Of a stretch of 64,000 nt of DNA, positions 23,785-37,516 are shown piece by piece; the stretch's first letter is position 1; the number at the start of each line of letters is the position of its first letter. The notes beneath the pieces were generated by a model. The model was given only the letters and a program-made list of their open reading frames with translations, was not told the origin of the DNA and did no database searches. The position numbers and the translations under genes were made by a program. Source of the DNA: Acanthopleura granulata (taxonomy: Eukaryota; Mollusca; Polyplacophora; Chitonida; Chitonidae); NCBI GenBank assembly GCA_016165875.1, contig JABBOT010000004.1, positions 12,463,672-12,527,671 of the forward strand, given 5' to 3'.

Positions 23785-26700
23785 GAGTACTGGTTTGTAA
23801 GGTGTGCTAATGTTGCGTAGGCATTTCACACTGGGTTTTGTTGAGCTCCCGTGTGTTTTGTCTGCACAACGTTATCGCATGGAAGTCGTTTGGAGGAAAA
23901 AATATTAGAGTACTGGATTATAAGTTGTGGTAATATTGCGTAGGCATTTCACACTGGCTTTTATTGAGTTCCCCTGTGTTTTGTCTGCACAACGTTATCT
24001 CATGGAAGTCGTCTGAAGGAAAAAATATCAGAGTACTGGTTTATAAGTTGTGCTAATATTGCGTAGGCATTTCACACTGGGTTTTATTGAGCTCCCGTGT
24101 GCTTTGTCTGCACAACGTTATCTCATGGAAGTTGTCTGGAGCTCAAAATATCAGAGTACTGGTTTGTAAGTTGAGCTAATGTTGCGTGAGCATTTCACAC
24201 TGGGTTGTCTTTATCTCCCGTGTGCTTTATCTGCATTTCATACTGATTTTTCTTGAACCCCGGTGTGTTTTCCTTGCACAACGTTATCTAAAGTAAGTCG
24301 TCTGGAGGACAAAATATCAGAGTAGTCGTTTCTAAGTTGAACTAATGTTGCGCAGACATTCCACACTGTGATACCTTCATCTCCTTTGTGTTTTGAGTGC
24401 ACCACCTTATCTCATGGAAGTCGACTGCATAAAACAAAATGTCATAGTAATGTTATGTAGGTTGTGCTATTGTTGCGTAGGAATTTCAGACAGGGTTATC
24501 TTCCATCTGCAGTGTGTTTTCGTCAATAACTTTATCTCAAAGTACTCGTCTTCATTGAAGAGAATGTGAGGGTAATGATTTACATGGTGTGCTAATGTTG
24601 CGTAGGCATTTCACCCTGGGTTTTCTTGAGCTCCCGTGTGTTTTGTCTGCACAACGTTATCTCATGGAAGTCGTCTAGAGGTAAAAATATCAGAGCACTG
24701 GTTTGTAAGTTGTGCTGATGTTGCGTAGGCATTTCACACTGGGTTATCGTGATCTCCGCAGTGTTTTGACTGCACCACCTCATCTCATGGAAGTCGCCTG
24801 CATAAAACAAAATGTCAGAGTAATGATATGTACTTTGTGCTATTGTTGCGTAGGAATTTCAGACAGGGTTATCTTCCATCTGCAATGTGTTTTCGTCAAG
24901 AAACTTTATCTCAGAGTACTCGTCTTCATTAAAGAGAATGTGAGGGTAATGATTTACATGGTGTGCTAATGTTGCGTAGGCATTTCACACTGGGTTTTCT
25001 TGAGCTCCCGTGTGTTTTAAATGCACAACGTTATCGCATGGGAGTCGCCTGCATGAAACAAAATGTCAGGATATTGATTTGCATGGTGTGCTAATGTTGC
25101 GTAGGCATTTCACACTGGTTTTTATTGAGTTCCCCTGTGTTTTGTCAGCACAACGTTATCTCATGGAAGTCGTCTGAAGGAAAAAATATCAGAGTACTGG
25201 TTTATAAGTTGTGCTAATATTGCGTAGGCATTTCACACTGGGTTTTCTTGAGCTCCCGTGTGTTAACGTTATCTCATGGAAGTCGTCTGGAGGAAAAAAT
25301 ATCAGAGTACTGGTTTGTAAGGTGTGCTAATGTTGCGTAGGCATTTCACACTGGGTTTTCTTGAGCTCCCGTGTGTTTTGTCTGCACAACGTTATCGCAT
25401 GGAAGTCGTTTGGAGGAAAAAATATTAGAGTACTGGATTATAAGTTGTGGTAATATTGCGTAGGCATTTCACACTGGCTTTTATTGAGTTCCCCTGTGTT
25501 TTGTCTGCACAACGTTATCTCATGGAAGTCGTCTGAAGGAAAAAATATCAGAGTACTGGTTTATAAGTTGTGCTAATATTGCGTAGGCATTTCACACTGG
25601 GTTTTATTGAGCTCCCGTGTGCTTTGTCTGCACAACGTTATCTCATGGAAGTTGTCTGGAGCACAAAATATCAGAGTACTGGTTTGTAAGTTGAGCTAAT
25701 GTTGCGTGAGCATTTCACACTGGGTTGTCTTTATCTCCCGTGTGCTTTATCTGCATTTCATACTGATTTTTCTTGAACCCCGGTGTGTTTTCCTTGCACA
25801 ACGTTATCTAAAGTAAGTCGTCTGGAGGACAAAATATCAGAGTAGTCGTTTCTAAGTTGAACTAATGTTGCGCAGACATTCCACACTGTGATACCTTCAT
25901 CTCCTTTGTGTTTTGAGTGCACCACCTTATCTCATGGAAGTCGACTGCATAAAACAAAATGTCATAGTAATGTTATGTAGGTTGTGCTATTGTTGCGTAG
26001 GAATTTCAGACAGGGTTATCTTCCATCTGCAGTGTGTTTTCGTCAATAACTTTATCTCAAAGTACTCGTCTTCATTGAAGAGAATGTGAGGGTAATGATT
26101 TACATGGTGTGCTAATGTTGCGTAGGCATTTCACCCTGGGTTTTCTTGAGCTCCCGTGTGTTTTGTCTGCACAACGTTATCTCATGGAAGTCGTCTAGAG
26201 GTAAAAATATCAGAGCACTGGTTTGTAAGTTGTGCTGATGTTGCGTAGGCATTTCACACTGGGTTATCGTGATCTCCGCAGTGTTTTGACTGCACCACCT
26301 CATCTCATGGAAGTCGCCTGCATAAAACAAAATGTCAGAGTAATGATATGTACTTTGTGCTATTGTTGCGTAGGAATTTCAGACAGGGTTATCTTCCATC
26401 TGCAATGTGTTTTCGTCAAGAAACTTTATCTCAGAGTACTCGTCTTCATTAAAGAGAATGTGAGGGTAATGATTTACATGGTGTGCTAATGTTGCGTAGG
26501 CATTTCACACTGGGTTATCTTCATCTCCCGTGTGTTTTGACCGCACAACACTATCGCATGGGAGTCGCCTGCATAAAAGAAAATGTCAGGATATTGATTT
26601 GCATGTTGTGCTAATGTTGCGTAGGCATTTCACACTGGGTTTTCTTGAGCTCCCGTGTGTTTTGACTGCACAACGTTATCGCATGGGAGTCGCCTGCATG

Positions 26701-28158
26701 AAACAAAATGTCAGGATATTGATTTGCATGGTGTGCTAATGTTGCGTAGGCATTTCACACTGGGTTTTGTTGAGCTCCCGTGTGTTTTGTCAGCACAACG
26801 TTATCTCATGGAAGTCGTCTGGAGGAAAAAATACCAGAGTACTGGTTTATAAGTATTGGTAATATTGCGTAGGCATTTCACACTGGTTTTTATTGAGTTC
26901 CCCTGTGTTTTGTCTGCACAACGTTATCTCATATAAGTCGTCTGAAGGAAAAATATCAGAGTACTGGTTTATGAGTATTGGTAATATTGCGTAGGCATTT
27001 CACACTGGTTTTTATTGAGTTCCCCTGTGTTTTTTCTGCACAACGTTATCTCATATAAGTCGTCTGAAGGAAAAAATATCAGAGTACTGGTTTATAAGTA
27101 TTGGTAATATTGCGTAGGCATTTCACACTGGTTTTTATTGAGTTCCCCTGTGTTTTGTCTGCACAACGTTATCTCATATAAGTCGTCTGAAGGAAGAAAT
27201 ATCAGAGTACTGGTTTATAAGTTGTGGTAATATTGAGTAGGCATTTCACACTGGTTTTTATTGAGTTCCCCTGTGTTTTTTCTGCACAACGTTATCTCAT
27301 ATAAGTCGTCTGAAGGAAGAAATATCAGAGTACTGGTCTGTAAGTTGTGCTAATATTGCGTAGGTATTTGACACTCTGTTTTCTTCATCGTTCCTGTGTT
27401 TTGCCTACACAAAGTTATCTCATGCAAGTCGCTTGGAGGAAACAAAATGTCAGAGTAATGATTTGAAAGTTGTAGGCATTTCAAGCTGGGTTATCTGCAA
27501 CTCCCGTGTGTTTTTCCTACACAGCGCTATTTTAAAAAAGTCGTCTGCATCAAAGAAAATATCAGATTGGCGGTTGGTAAATTGTATTTTTGCTGCGGCA
27601 TTTTACACTGGGTTATATTCGTGTCCCGTGTGCTTTCCCTGAACATCAGAATGTCACCAAAGTCGTCTAGGTCAAAGAAAATGTCAGACTAATGGATGGT
27701 AATTGATGCAACTGTTTGTTAGACATTCCACACCGGCCCGTTTTCATCTCCTTTGTGTTTTCTTTGCACAATGGTGCAAATATCAGAGTACTGGTTTATA
27801 AGTTATGGTAATATTGCGTAGGCATTTCACACTGGGTTTTCTTGAGCTCCCGTGTGTTTTGTCTGCACAACGTTATCTCATGGAAGTCGTCTGCAGGAAA
27901 AAATATCAGAGTAGTGGTTTGTAAGTTGTGCTAATGTTCCGTAGGCATTTCACACTGGGTTTTCTTGAGCTCCCGTGTGTTTTGACTGCAGAACGTTATC
28001 GCATGGGAGTCGCCTGCATGAAACAAAATGTCACGACATTGAATTGCATGGTGTGCTAATGTTGCGTAGGCATTTCACACTGGGTTTTCTGGAGATCCTG
28101 TGTGTTTTGTCTGCACAAAGTTATCTCATGGAAGTCGTTTGGAGGAAAAAATATTAGA
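23785..28158 (+). repeat. 4374-bp superrepeat, copy 2
   Basis: This is a direct tandem copy of 19411-23784, with the same order of A, B, C and D monomers, markers at 24745 and 26265, and a tail ending in GGTGCAAATATC near 27774. Differences are scattered bases and small indels, such as loss of GTA before GGCATTTTACACTGGG near 27597. The similarity over 4.37 kb is high, so the duplication is recent relative to monomer divergence. Confidence 0.88.
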
Positions 28159-28269
28159 GTACTGGTTTATAAGTTGTGCTAATATTGCGTAGGCATTTCA
28201 CACTGGGGTTTCTTGAGTTCCCCTGTGTTTTGTCTGCACAACGTTATCTCATGGAAGTCGTCTGGAGGA

Positions 28270-31200
28270 AAAAATATCAGAGTACTGGTTTGTAAGTTGA
28301 GCTAATGTTGCGTGGGCATTTCACACTGGGTTATCTTGTGTGCTTTACCTGCATTTCATACTGATTTTCCTTGAACTCCCGTGTATTTTCCTTGCACAAC
28401 GTTATCTAAAGTAAGTCGTCTGGAGGACAAAATATCAGAGTAGTCGTTTCTAAGTTGAACTAATGTTGCGCAGACATTCCACACTGTGATACCTTCATCT
28501 CCTTTGTGTTTTGAGTGCACCACCTTATCTCATGGAAGTCGAGTGCATAAAACAAAATGTCATAGTAATGTTATGTAGGTTGTGCTATTGTTGCGTAGGA
28601 ATTTCAGACAGGGTTATCTTCTATCTGCAGTGTGTTTTCCCCAAAACAGATTATCTCAAAGTAGTCGCCTTCAGGGACGAGAATGTGAGGGTAATGATTT
28701 GCAAATTCTACTAATGTTACGTAGACATTTCACACTGGGTTTTCTTGAGCTCCCGTGTGTTTTGTCTGCACAACGTTATCTCATGGAAGTCGTCTGGAGG
28801 AAAAAATATCAGAGTACTGGTTTGTAAGTTGAGCTAATGTTGCGTAGACATTTCACACTGGGTTATCTTCATCTCCCGTGTGTTTTGACTGCACCACCTT
28901 ATCTCATGGAAGTCGCCTGCAGGGAACAAAATGTCATAGTAATGTTATGTAGGTTGTGCTATTGTTGCGTAGGAATTTCAGACAGGGTTATCTTCCATCT
29001 GCAGTGTGTTTTCGTCAACAAACTTTATCTCAAAGTACTCGTCTTCATTGAATAGAATGTGAGGGTAATGATTTACATGGTGTGCTAATGTTGCGTAGGC
29101 ATTTCACACTGGGTTTTCTTGAGCTCCCGTGTGTTTTAAATGCACAACGTTATCGCATGGGAGTCGCCTGCATGAAACAAAATGTCAGGATATTGATTTG
29201 CATGGTGTGCTAATGTTGCGTAGGCATTTCACACTGGTTTTTATTGAGTTCCCCTGTGTTTTGTCTGCACAACGTTATCTCATGGAAGTCGTCTGAAGGA
29301 AAAAATATCAGAGTACTGGTTTATAAGTTGTGGTAATATTGCGTAGGCATTTCACACTGGGTTTTCTTGAGCTCCCGTGTGTTAACGTTATCTCATGGAA
29401 GTCGTCTGGAGGAAAAAATATCAGAGTACTGGTTTGTAAGCTGTGCTAATGTTGCGTAGGCATTTCACACTGGGTTTTCTTGAGCTCCCGTGTGTTAACG
29501 TTATCTCATGGAAGTCGTCTGGAGGAAAAAATATCAGAGTACTGGTTTGTAAGGTGTGCTAATGTTGCGTAGGCATTTCACACTGGGTTTTCTTGAGCTC
29601 CCGTGTGTTTTGTCTGCACAACGTTATCGCATGGAAGTCGTTTGGAGGAAAAAATATTAGAGTACTGGATTATAAGTTGTGGTAATATTGCGTAGGCATT
29701 TCACACTGGCTTTTATTGAGTTCCCCTGTGTTTTGTCTGCACAACGTTATCTCATGGAAGTCGTCTGAAGGAAAAAATATCAGAGTACTGGTTTATAAGT
29801 TGTGCTAATATTGCGTAGGCATTTCACACTGGCTTTTATTGAGCTCCCGTGTGCTTTGTCTGCACAACGTTATCTCATGGAAGTTGTCTGGAGCACAAAA
29901 TATCAGAGTACTGGTTTGTAAGTTGAGCTAATGTTGCGTGAGCATTTCACACTGGGTTGTCTTTATCTCCCGTGTGCTTTATCTGCATTTCATACTGATT
30001 TTTCTTGAACCCCGGTGTGTTTTCCCTGCACAACGTTATCTAAAGTAAGTCGTCTGGAGGACAAAATATCAGAGTAGTCGTTTCTAAGTTGAACTAATGT
30101 TGCGCAGACATTCCACACTGTGATACCTTCATCTCCTTTGTGTTTTGAGTGCACCACCTTATCTCATGGAAGTCGACTGCATAAAACAAAATGTCATAGT
30201 AATGTTATGTAGGTTGTGCTATTGTTGCGTAGGAATTTCAGACAGGGTTATCTTCCATCTGCAGTGTGTTTTCGTCAATAACTTTATCTCAAAGTACTCG
30301 TCTTCATTGAAGAGAATGTGAGGGTAATGATTTACATGGTGTGCTAATGTTGCGTAGGCATTTCACCCTGGGTTTTCTTGAGCTCCCGTGTGTTTTGTCT
30401 GCACAACGTTATCTCATGGAAGTCGTCTAGAGGTAAAAATATCAGAGCACTGGTTTGTAAGTTGTGCTGATGTTGCGTAGGCATTTCACACTGGGTTATC
30501 GTGATCTCCGCAGTGTTTTGACTGCACCACCTCATCTCATGGAAGTCGCCTGCATAAAACAAAATGTCAGAGTAATGATATGTACTTTGTGCTATTGTTG
30601 CGTAGGAATTTCAGACAGGGTTATCTTCCATCTGCAATGTGTTTTCGTCAAGAAACTTTATCTCAGAGTACTCGTCTTCATTAAAGAGAATGTGAGGGTA
30701 ATGATTTACATGGTGTGCTAATGTTGCGTAGGCATTTCACACTGGGTTATCTTCATCTCCCGTGTGTTTTGACCGCACAACACTATCGCATGGGAGTCGC
30801 CTGCATAAAAGAAAATGTCAGGATATTGACTTCCATGTTGTGCTAATGTTGCGTAGGCATTTCACACTGGGTTTTCTTGAGCTCCCGTGTGTTTTGACTG
30901 CACAACGTTATCGCATGGGAGTCGCCTGCATGAAACAAAATGTCAGGATATTGATTTGCATGGTGTGCTAATGTTGCGTAGGCATTTCACACTGGGTTTT
31001 GTTGAGCTCCCGTGTGTTTTGTCAGCACAACGTTATCTCATGGAAGTCGTCTGAAGGAAAAAATACCAGAGTACTGGTTTATAAGTATTGGTAATATTGC
31101 GTAGGCATTTCACACTGGTTTTTATTGAGTTCCCCTGTGTTTTGTCTGCACAACGTTATCTCATATAAGTCGTCTGAAGGAAAAATATCAGAGTACTGGT

Positions 31201-32760
31201 TTATGAGTATTGGTAATATTGCGTAGGCATTTCACACTGGTTTTTATTGAGTTCCCCTGTGTTTTTTCTGCACAACGTTATCTCATATAAGTCGTCTGAA
31301 GGAAAAAATATCAGAGTACTGGTTTATAAGTATTGGTAATATTGCGTAGGCATTTCACACTGGTTTTTATTGAGTTCCCCTGTGTTTTGTCTGCACAACG
31401 TTATCTCATATAAGTCGTCTGAAGGAAGAAATATCAGAGTACTGGTTTATAAGTTGTGGTAATATTGAGTAGGCATTTCACACTGGTTTTTATTGAGTTC
31501 CCCTGTGTTTTTTCTGCACAACGTTATCTCATATAAGTCGTCTGAAGGAAGAAATATCAGAGTACTGGTCTGTAAGTTGTGCTAATATTGCGTAGGTATT
31601 TGACACTCTGTTTTCTTCATCGTTCCTGTGTTTTGCCTACACAAAGTTATCTCATGCAAGTCGCTTGGAGGAAACAAAATGTCAGAGTAATGATTTGAAA
31701 GTTGTAGGCATTTCAAGCTGGGTTATCTGCAACTCCCGTGTGTTTTTCCTACACAGCGCTATTTTAAAAAAGTCGTCTGCATCAAAGAAAATATCAGATT
31801 GGCGGTTGGTAAATTGTATTTTTGCTGCGTAGGCATTTTACACTGGGTTATATTCGTGTCCCGTGTGCTTTCCCTGAACATCAGAATGTCACCAAAGTCG
31901 TCTAGGTCAAAGAAAATGTCAGACTAATGGATGGTAATTGATGCAACTGTTTGTTAGACATTCCACACCGGCCCGTTTTCATCTCCTTTGTGTTTTCTTT
32001 GCACAATGGTGCAAATATCAGAGTACTGGTTTATAAGTTATGGTAATATTGCGTAGGCATTTCACACTGGGTTTTCTTGAGCTCCCGTGTGTTTTGTCTG
32101 CACAACGTTATCTCATGGAAGTCGTCTGCAGGAAAAAATATCAGAGTAGTGGTTTGTAAGTTGTGCTAATGTTGCGTAGGCATTTCACACTGGGTTTTCT
32201 TGAGCTCCCGTGTGTTTTGACTGCAGAACGTTATCGCATGGGAGTCGCCTGCATGAAACAAAATGTCACGACATTGAATTGCATGGTGTGCTAATGTTGC
32301 GTAGGCATTTCACACTGGGTTTTCTTGAGCTCCCGTGTGTTTTGTCTGCACAACGTTATCTCATGGAAGTCGTCTGGAGGAAAAAATATCAGAGTACTGG
32401 TTTGTAAGTTGTGCTAATGTTGCATAGGCATTTCACACTGGGTTTTCTGGAGATCCTGTGTGTTTTGTCTGCACAAAGTTATCTCATGGAAGTCGTTTGG
32501 AGGAAAAAATATTAGAGTACTGGTTTATAAGTTGTGCTAATATTGCGTAGGCATTTCACACTGGGTTTTCTTGAGCTCCCTTGTGTTTTGTCTGCACAAC
32601 GTTATCTCATGGAAGTCGTCTGCTGGAAAAAATTTCAGAGTAGTGGATTGTAAGTTGTGGTAATGTTGCGTAGGCATTTCACACTGGGGTTTCTTGAGTT
32701 CCCGTGTGTTTTGTCTGCACAACGTTATCTCATGGAAGTCGTCTGGAGGAAAAAATATCA
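28270..32760 (+). repeat. 4489-bp superrepeat, copy 1
   Basis: It starts with the mixed block also seen at 16.4-17.5 kb and continues through a single 1520-type unit (marker at 30497) and the diverged tail (GGTGCAAATATC near 32010). It recurs from about 32760 at an offset of 4489 bp. Two consecutive monomers with the 10-base deletion (GTGTGTTAACGTTATC near 29382 and 29495) are present here, where the second copy has one. That lowers the offset by 113 bp after about 33900. Confidence 0.85.
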
Positions 32761-34800
32761 GAGTACTGGTTTGTAAGTTGAGCTAATGTTGCGTGGGCAT
32801 TTCACACTGGGTTATCTTTATCTCCCGTGTGCTTTATCTGCATTTCATACTGATTTTCCTTGAACCCCCGTGTATTTTCCTTGCACAACGTTATCTAAAG
32901 TAAGTCGTCTGGAGGACAAAATATCAGAGTAGTCGTTTCTAAGTTGAACTAATGTTGCGCAGACATTCCACACTGTGATACCTTCATCTCCTTTGTGTTT
33001 TGAGTGCACCACCTTATCTCATGGAAGTCGACTGCATAAAACAAAATGTCATAGTAATGTTATGTAGGTTGTGCTATTGTTGCGTAGGAATTTCAGACAG
33101 GGTTATCTTCCATCTGCAGTGTGTTTTCCCCAAAAAAGATTATCTCAAAGTAGTCGCCTTCAGGGACGAGAATGTGAGGGTAATGATTTGCAAATTCTAC
33201 TAATGTTACGTAGACATTTCACACTGTGTTTTCTTGAGCTCCCGTGTGTTTTGTCTGCACAACGTTATCTCATGTAAGTCGTCTGGAGGAAAAAATATCA
33301 GAGTACTGGTTTGTAAGTTGAGCTAATGTTGCGTAGACATTTCACACTGGGTTATCTTCATCTCCCGTGTGTTTTGACTGCACCACCTTATCTCATGGAA
33401 GTCGCCTGCAGGGAACAAAATGTCATAGTAATGTTATGTAGGTTGTGCTATTGTTGCGTAGGAATTTCAGACAGGGTTATCTTCCATCTGCAGTGTGTTT
33501 TCGTCAACAAACTTTATCTCAAAGTACTCGTCTTCATTGAATAGAATGTGAGGGTAATGATTTACATGGTGTGCTAATGTTGCGTAGGCATTTCACACTG
33601 GGTTTTCTTGAGCTCCCGTGTGTTTTAAATGCACAACGTTATCGCATGGGAGTCGCCTGCATGAAACAAAATGTCAGGATATTGATTTGCATGGTGTGCT
33701 AATGTTGCGTAGGCATTTCACACTGGTTTTTATTGAGTTCCCCTGTGTTTTGTCTGCACAACGTTATCTCATGGAAGTCGTCTGAAGGAAAAAATATCAG
33801 AGTACTGGTTTATAAGTTGTGGTAATATTGCGTAGGCATTTCACACTGGGTTTTCTTGAGCTCCCGTGTGTTAACGTTATCTCATGGAAGTCGTCTGGAG
33901 GAAAAAATATCAGAGTACTGGTTTGTAAGCTGTGCTAATGTTGCGTAGGCATTTCACACTGGGTTTTCTTGAGCTCCCGTGTGTTTTGTCTGCACAACGT
34001 TATCGCATGGAAGTCGTTTGGAGGAAAAAATATTAGAGTACTGGATTATAAGTTGTGGTAATATTGCGTAGGCATTTCACACTGGCTTTTATTGAGTTCC
34101 CCTGTGTTTTGTCTGCACAACGTTATCTCATGGAAGTCGTCTGAAGGAAAAAATATCAGAGTACTGGTTTATAAGTTGTGCTAATATTGCGTAGGCATTT
34201 CACACTGGGTTTTATTGAGCTCCCGTGTGCTTTGTCTGCACAACGTTATCTCATGGAAGTCGTCTGGAGCACAAAATATCAGAGTACTGGTTTGTAAGTT
34301 GAGCTAATGTTGCGTGAGCATTTCACACTGGGTTGTCTTTATCTCCCGTGTGCTTTATCTGCATTTCATACTGATTTTTCTTGAACCCCGGTGTGTTTTC
34401 CTTGCACAACGTTATCTAAAGTAAGTCGTCTGGAGGACAAAATATCAGAGTAGTCGTTCCTAAGTTGAACTAATGTTGCGCAGACATTCCACACTGTGAT
34501 ACCTTCATCTCCTTTGTGTTTTGAGTGCACCACCTTATCTCATGGAAGTCGACTGAATAAAACAAAATGTCATAGTAATGTTATGTAGGTTGTGCTATTG
34601 TTGCGTAGGAATTTCAGACAGGGTTATCTTCCATCTGCGGTGTGTTTTCGTCAATAACTTTATCTCAAAGTACTCGTCTTCATTGAAGAGAATGTGAGGG
34701 TAATGATTTACATGGTGTGCTAATGTTGCGTAGGCATTTCACCCTGGGTTTTCTTGAGCTCCCGTGTGTTTTGTCTGCACAACGTTATCTCATGGAAGTC
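32761..34800 (+). repeat. 4489-bp superrepeat, copy 2, truncated
   Basis: This matches 28270 onward until about 34800. There, inside an A monomer (GTCGTCTGCAGGAAAAAATA), the sequence jumps to the equivalent of about 32128. Part of the unit, including the TATCGTGATCTCC marker and the diverged tail, is missing. This fits unequal exchange between A monomers. Confidence 0.8.
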
Positions 34801-37516
34801 GTCTGCAGGAAAAAATATCAGAGTAGTGGTTTGTAAGTTGTGCTAATGTTGCGTAGGCATTTCACACTGGGTTTTCTTGAGCTCCCGTGTGTTTTGACTG
34901 CAGAACGTTATCGCATGGGAGTCGCCTGCATGAAACAAAATGTCACGACATTGAATTGCATGGTGTGCTAATGTTGCGTAGGCATTTCACACTGGGTTTT
35001 GTTGAGCTCCCGTGTGTTTTGTCTGCACAACGTTATCTCATGGAAGTCGTCTGGAGGAAAAAATATCAGAGTACTGGTTTGTAAGGTGTGCTAATGTTGC
35101 GTAGGCATTTCACACTGGGTTTTCTTGAGCTCCCTTGTGTTTTGTCTGCACAACGTTATCTCATGGAAGTCGTCTGCTGGAAAAAATTTCAGAGTAGTGG
35201 ATTGTAAGTTGTGCTAATGTTGCGTAGGCATTTCACACTGGGGTTTCTTGAGTTCCCCTGTGTTTTGTCTGCACAACGTTATCTCATGGAAGTCGTCTGG
35301 AGGAAAAAATATCAGAGTACTGGTTTGTAAGGTGTGCTAATGTTGCGTAGGCATTTCACACTGGGTTTTCTTGAGCTCCCGTGTGTTTTGTCTGCACAAC
35401 GTTATCGCATGGAAGTCGTTTGGAGGAAAAAATATTAGAGTACTGGATTATAAGTTGTGGTAATATTGCGTAGGCATTTCACACTGGCTTTTATTGAGTT
35501 CCCCTGTGTTTTGTCTGCACAACGTTATCTCATGGAAGTCGTCTGAAGGAAAAAATATCAGAGTACTGGTTTATAAGTTGTGCTAATATTGCGTAGGCAT
35601 TTCACACTGGGTTTTATTGAGCTCCCTTGTGTTTTGTCTGCACAACGTTATCTCATGGAAGTCGTCTGCTGGAAAAAATTTCAGAGTAGTGGATTGTAAG
35701 TTGTGCTAATGTTGCGTAGGCATTTCACACTGGGTTTTCTTGAGCTCCCGTGTGTTTTAAATGCACAACGTTATCGCATGGGAGTCGCCTGCATGAAACA
35801 AAATGTCAGGATATTGATTTGCATGGTGTGCTAATGTTGCGTAGGCATTTCACACTGGGTTTTCTTGAGCTCCCGTGTGTTTTGTCTGCACAACGTTATC
35901 TCATGGAAGTCGTCTGGAGGAAAAAATATCAGAGTACTGGTTTGTAAGTTGTGGTAATATTGCGTAGGCATTTCACACTGGGTTTTCTTGAGCTCCCGTG
36001 TGTTTTGTCTGCACAACGTTATCTCATGGAAGTCGTCTGCAGGAAAAAATATCAGAGTAGTGGTTTGTAAGTTGTGGTAATATTGCGTAGGCATTTCACA
36101 CTGGGTTTTCTTGAGCTCCCGTGTGTTTTGACTGCAGAACGTTATCGCATGGGAGTCGCCTGCATGAAACAAAATGTCACGATATTGAATTGCATGGTGT
36201 GCTAATGTTGCGTAGGCATTTCACACTGGGTTTTCTTGAGCTCCCGTGTGTTTTGTCTGCACAACGTTATCTCATGGGAGTCGTTTGGAGGAAAAAATAT
36301 CAGAGTACTGGTTTGTGAGGTGTGCTAATGTTGCGTAGGCATTTCACACTGGGTTTTCTGGAGATCCTGTGTGTTTTGTCTGCACAAAGTTATCTCATGG
36401 AAGTCGTTTGGAGGAAAAAATATTAGAGTACTGGTTTATAAGTTGTGGTAATATTGCGTAGGCGTTTCCCACTGGTTTTCATTGAGTTCCCCTGTGATTT
36501 GTCTGCACAACGTTATCTCATGGAAGTCGTCTGAAGAAAAAAATATCAGAATACTGGTTTATAAGTTGTGCTAATATTGCGTAGGCATTTCACACTGGGT
36601 TTTCTTGAGCTCCCGTGTGTTTTGTCTGCACAACGTTGTCTCATGGAAGTCGTCTGCTGGAAAAAATATCAGAGTAGTGCTTTGTTAGTTGTGCTAATGT
36701 TGCGTAGCCATTTCACACTGGGTTTTGTTGAGCTCCCGTGTGTTTTGACTGCACAACGTTATCGCATGGGAGTCGCCTGCATGAAACAAAATGTCAGGAT
36801 ATTGCATTGCATGGTGTGCTAATGTTGCGTAGGCATTTCACACTGGGTTTTGTTGAGCTCCCGTGTGTTTTGACTGCACAACGTTATCGCATGGGAGTCG
36901 CCTGCATGAAACAAAATGTCAGGATATTGATTTGCATGGTGTGCTAATGTTGCGTAGGCATTTCACACTGGGTTTTGTTGAGCTCCCGTGTGTTTTGTCT
37001 GCACAACGTTATCGCATGGGAGTCGCCTGCATGAAACAAAATGTCAGGATATTGATTTGCATGGTGTGCTAATGTTGCGTAGGCATTTCACACTGGGTTT
37101 TGTTGAGTTCCCCTGTGTTTTGTCAGCACAAGGTTATCTCATATAAGTTGTCTGAAGGAAAAAATATCAGAGTACTGGTTTATAAGTTGTGGTAATATTG
37201 CGTAGGCATTTCACACTGGTTTTTATTGAGTTCCCCTGTGTTTTGTCTGCACAACGTTATCTCATATAAGTCGTCTGAAGGAAAAAATATCAGAGTACTG
37301 GTTTATAAGTTGTGGTAATAATGCGTAGGCATTTCACACTGGGTTTTCTTGATCTCCCGTGTGTTTTGTCTGCACAACGTTATCTCATTGAAGTCGTCTG
37401 GAGGAAAAAATATCAGAGTAGTGGTTTGTAAGTTGTGGTAATATTGCGTAGGCATTTCACACTGGTTTTTATTGAGTTCCCCTGTGTTTTGTTTGCACAA
37501 CGTTATCTCATGGAAA
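34801..37516 (+). repeat. Block dominated by near-identical A and D monomers of 123-125 bp
   Basis: This is the most regular part of the array. Runs of exactly 123 bp (anchors at 35841, 35964 and 36087) keep one reading frame and give a 113-codon open frame on the minus strand at 35831-36172. Near 36700-37060, consecutive D monomers repeat at 125 bp. Confidence 0.85.
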
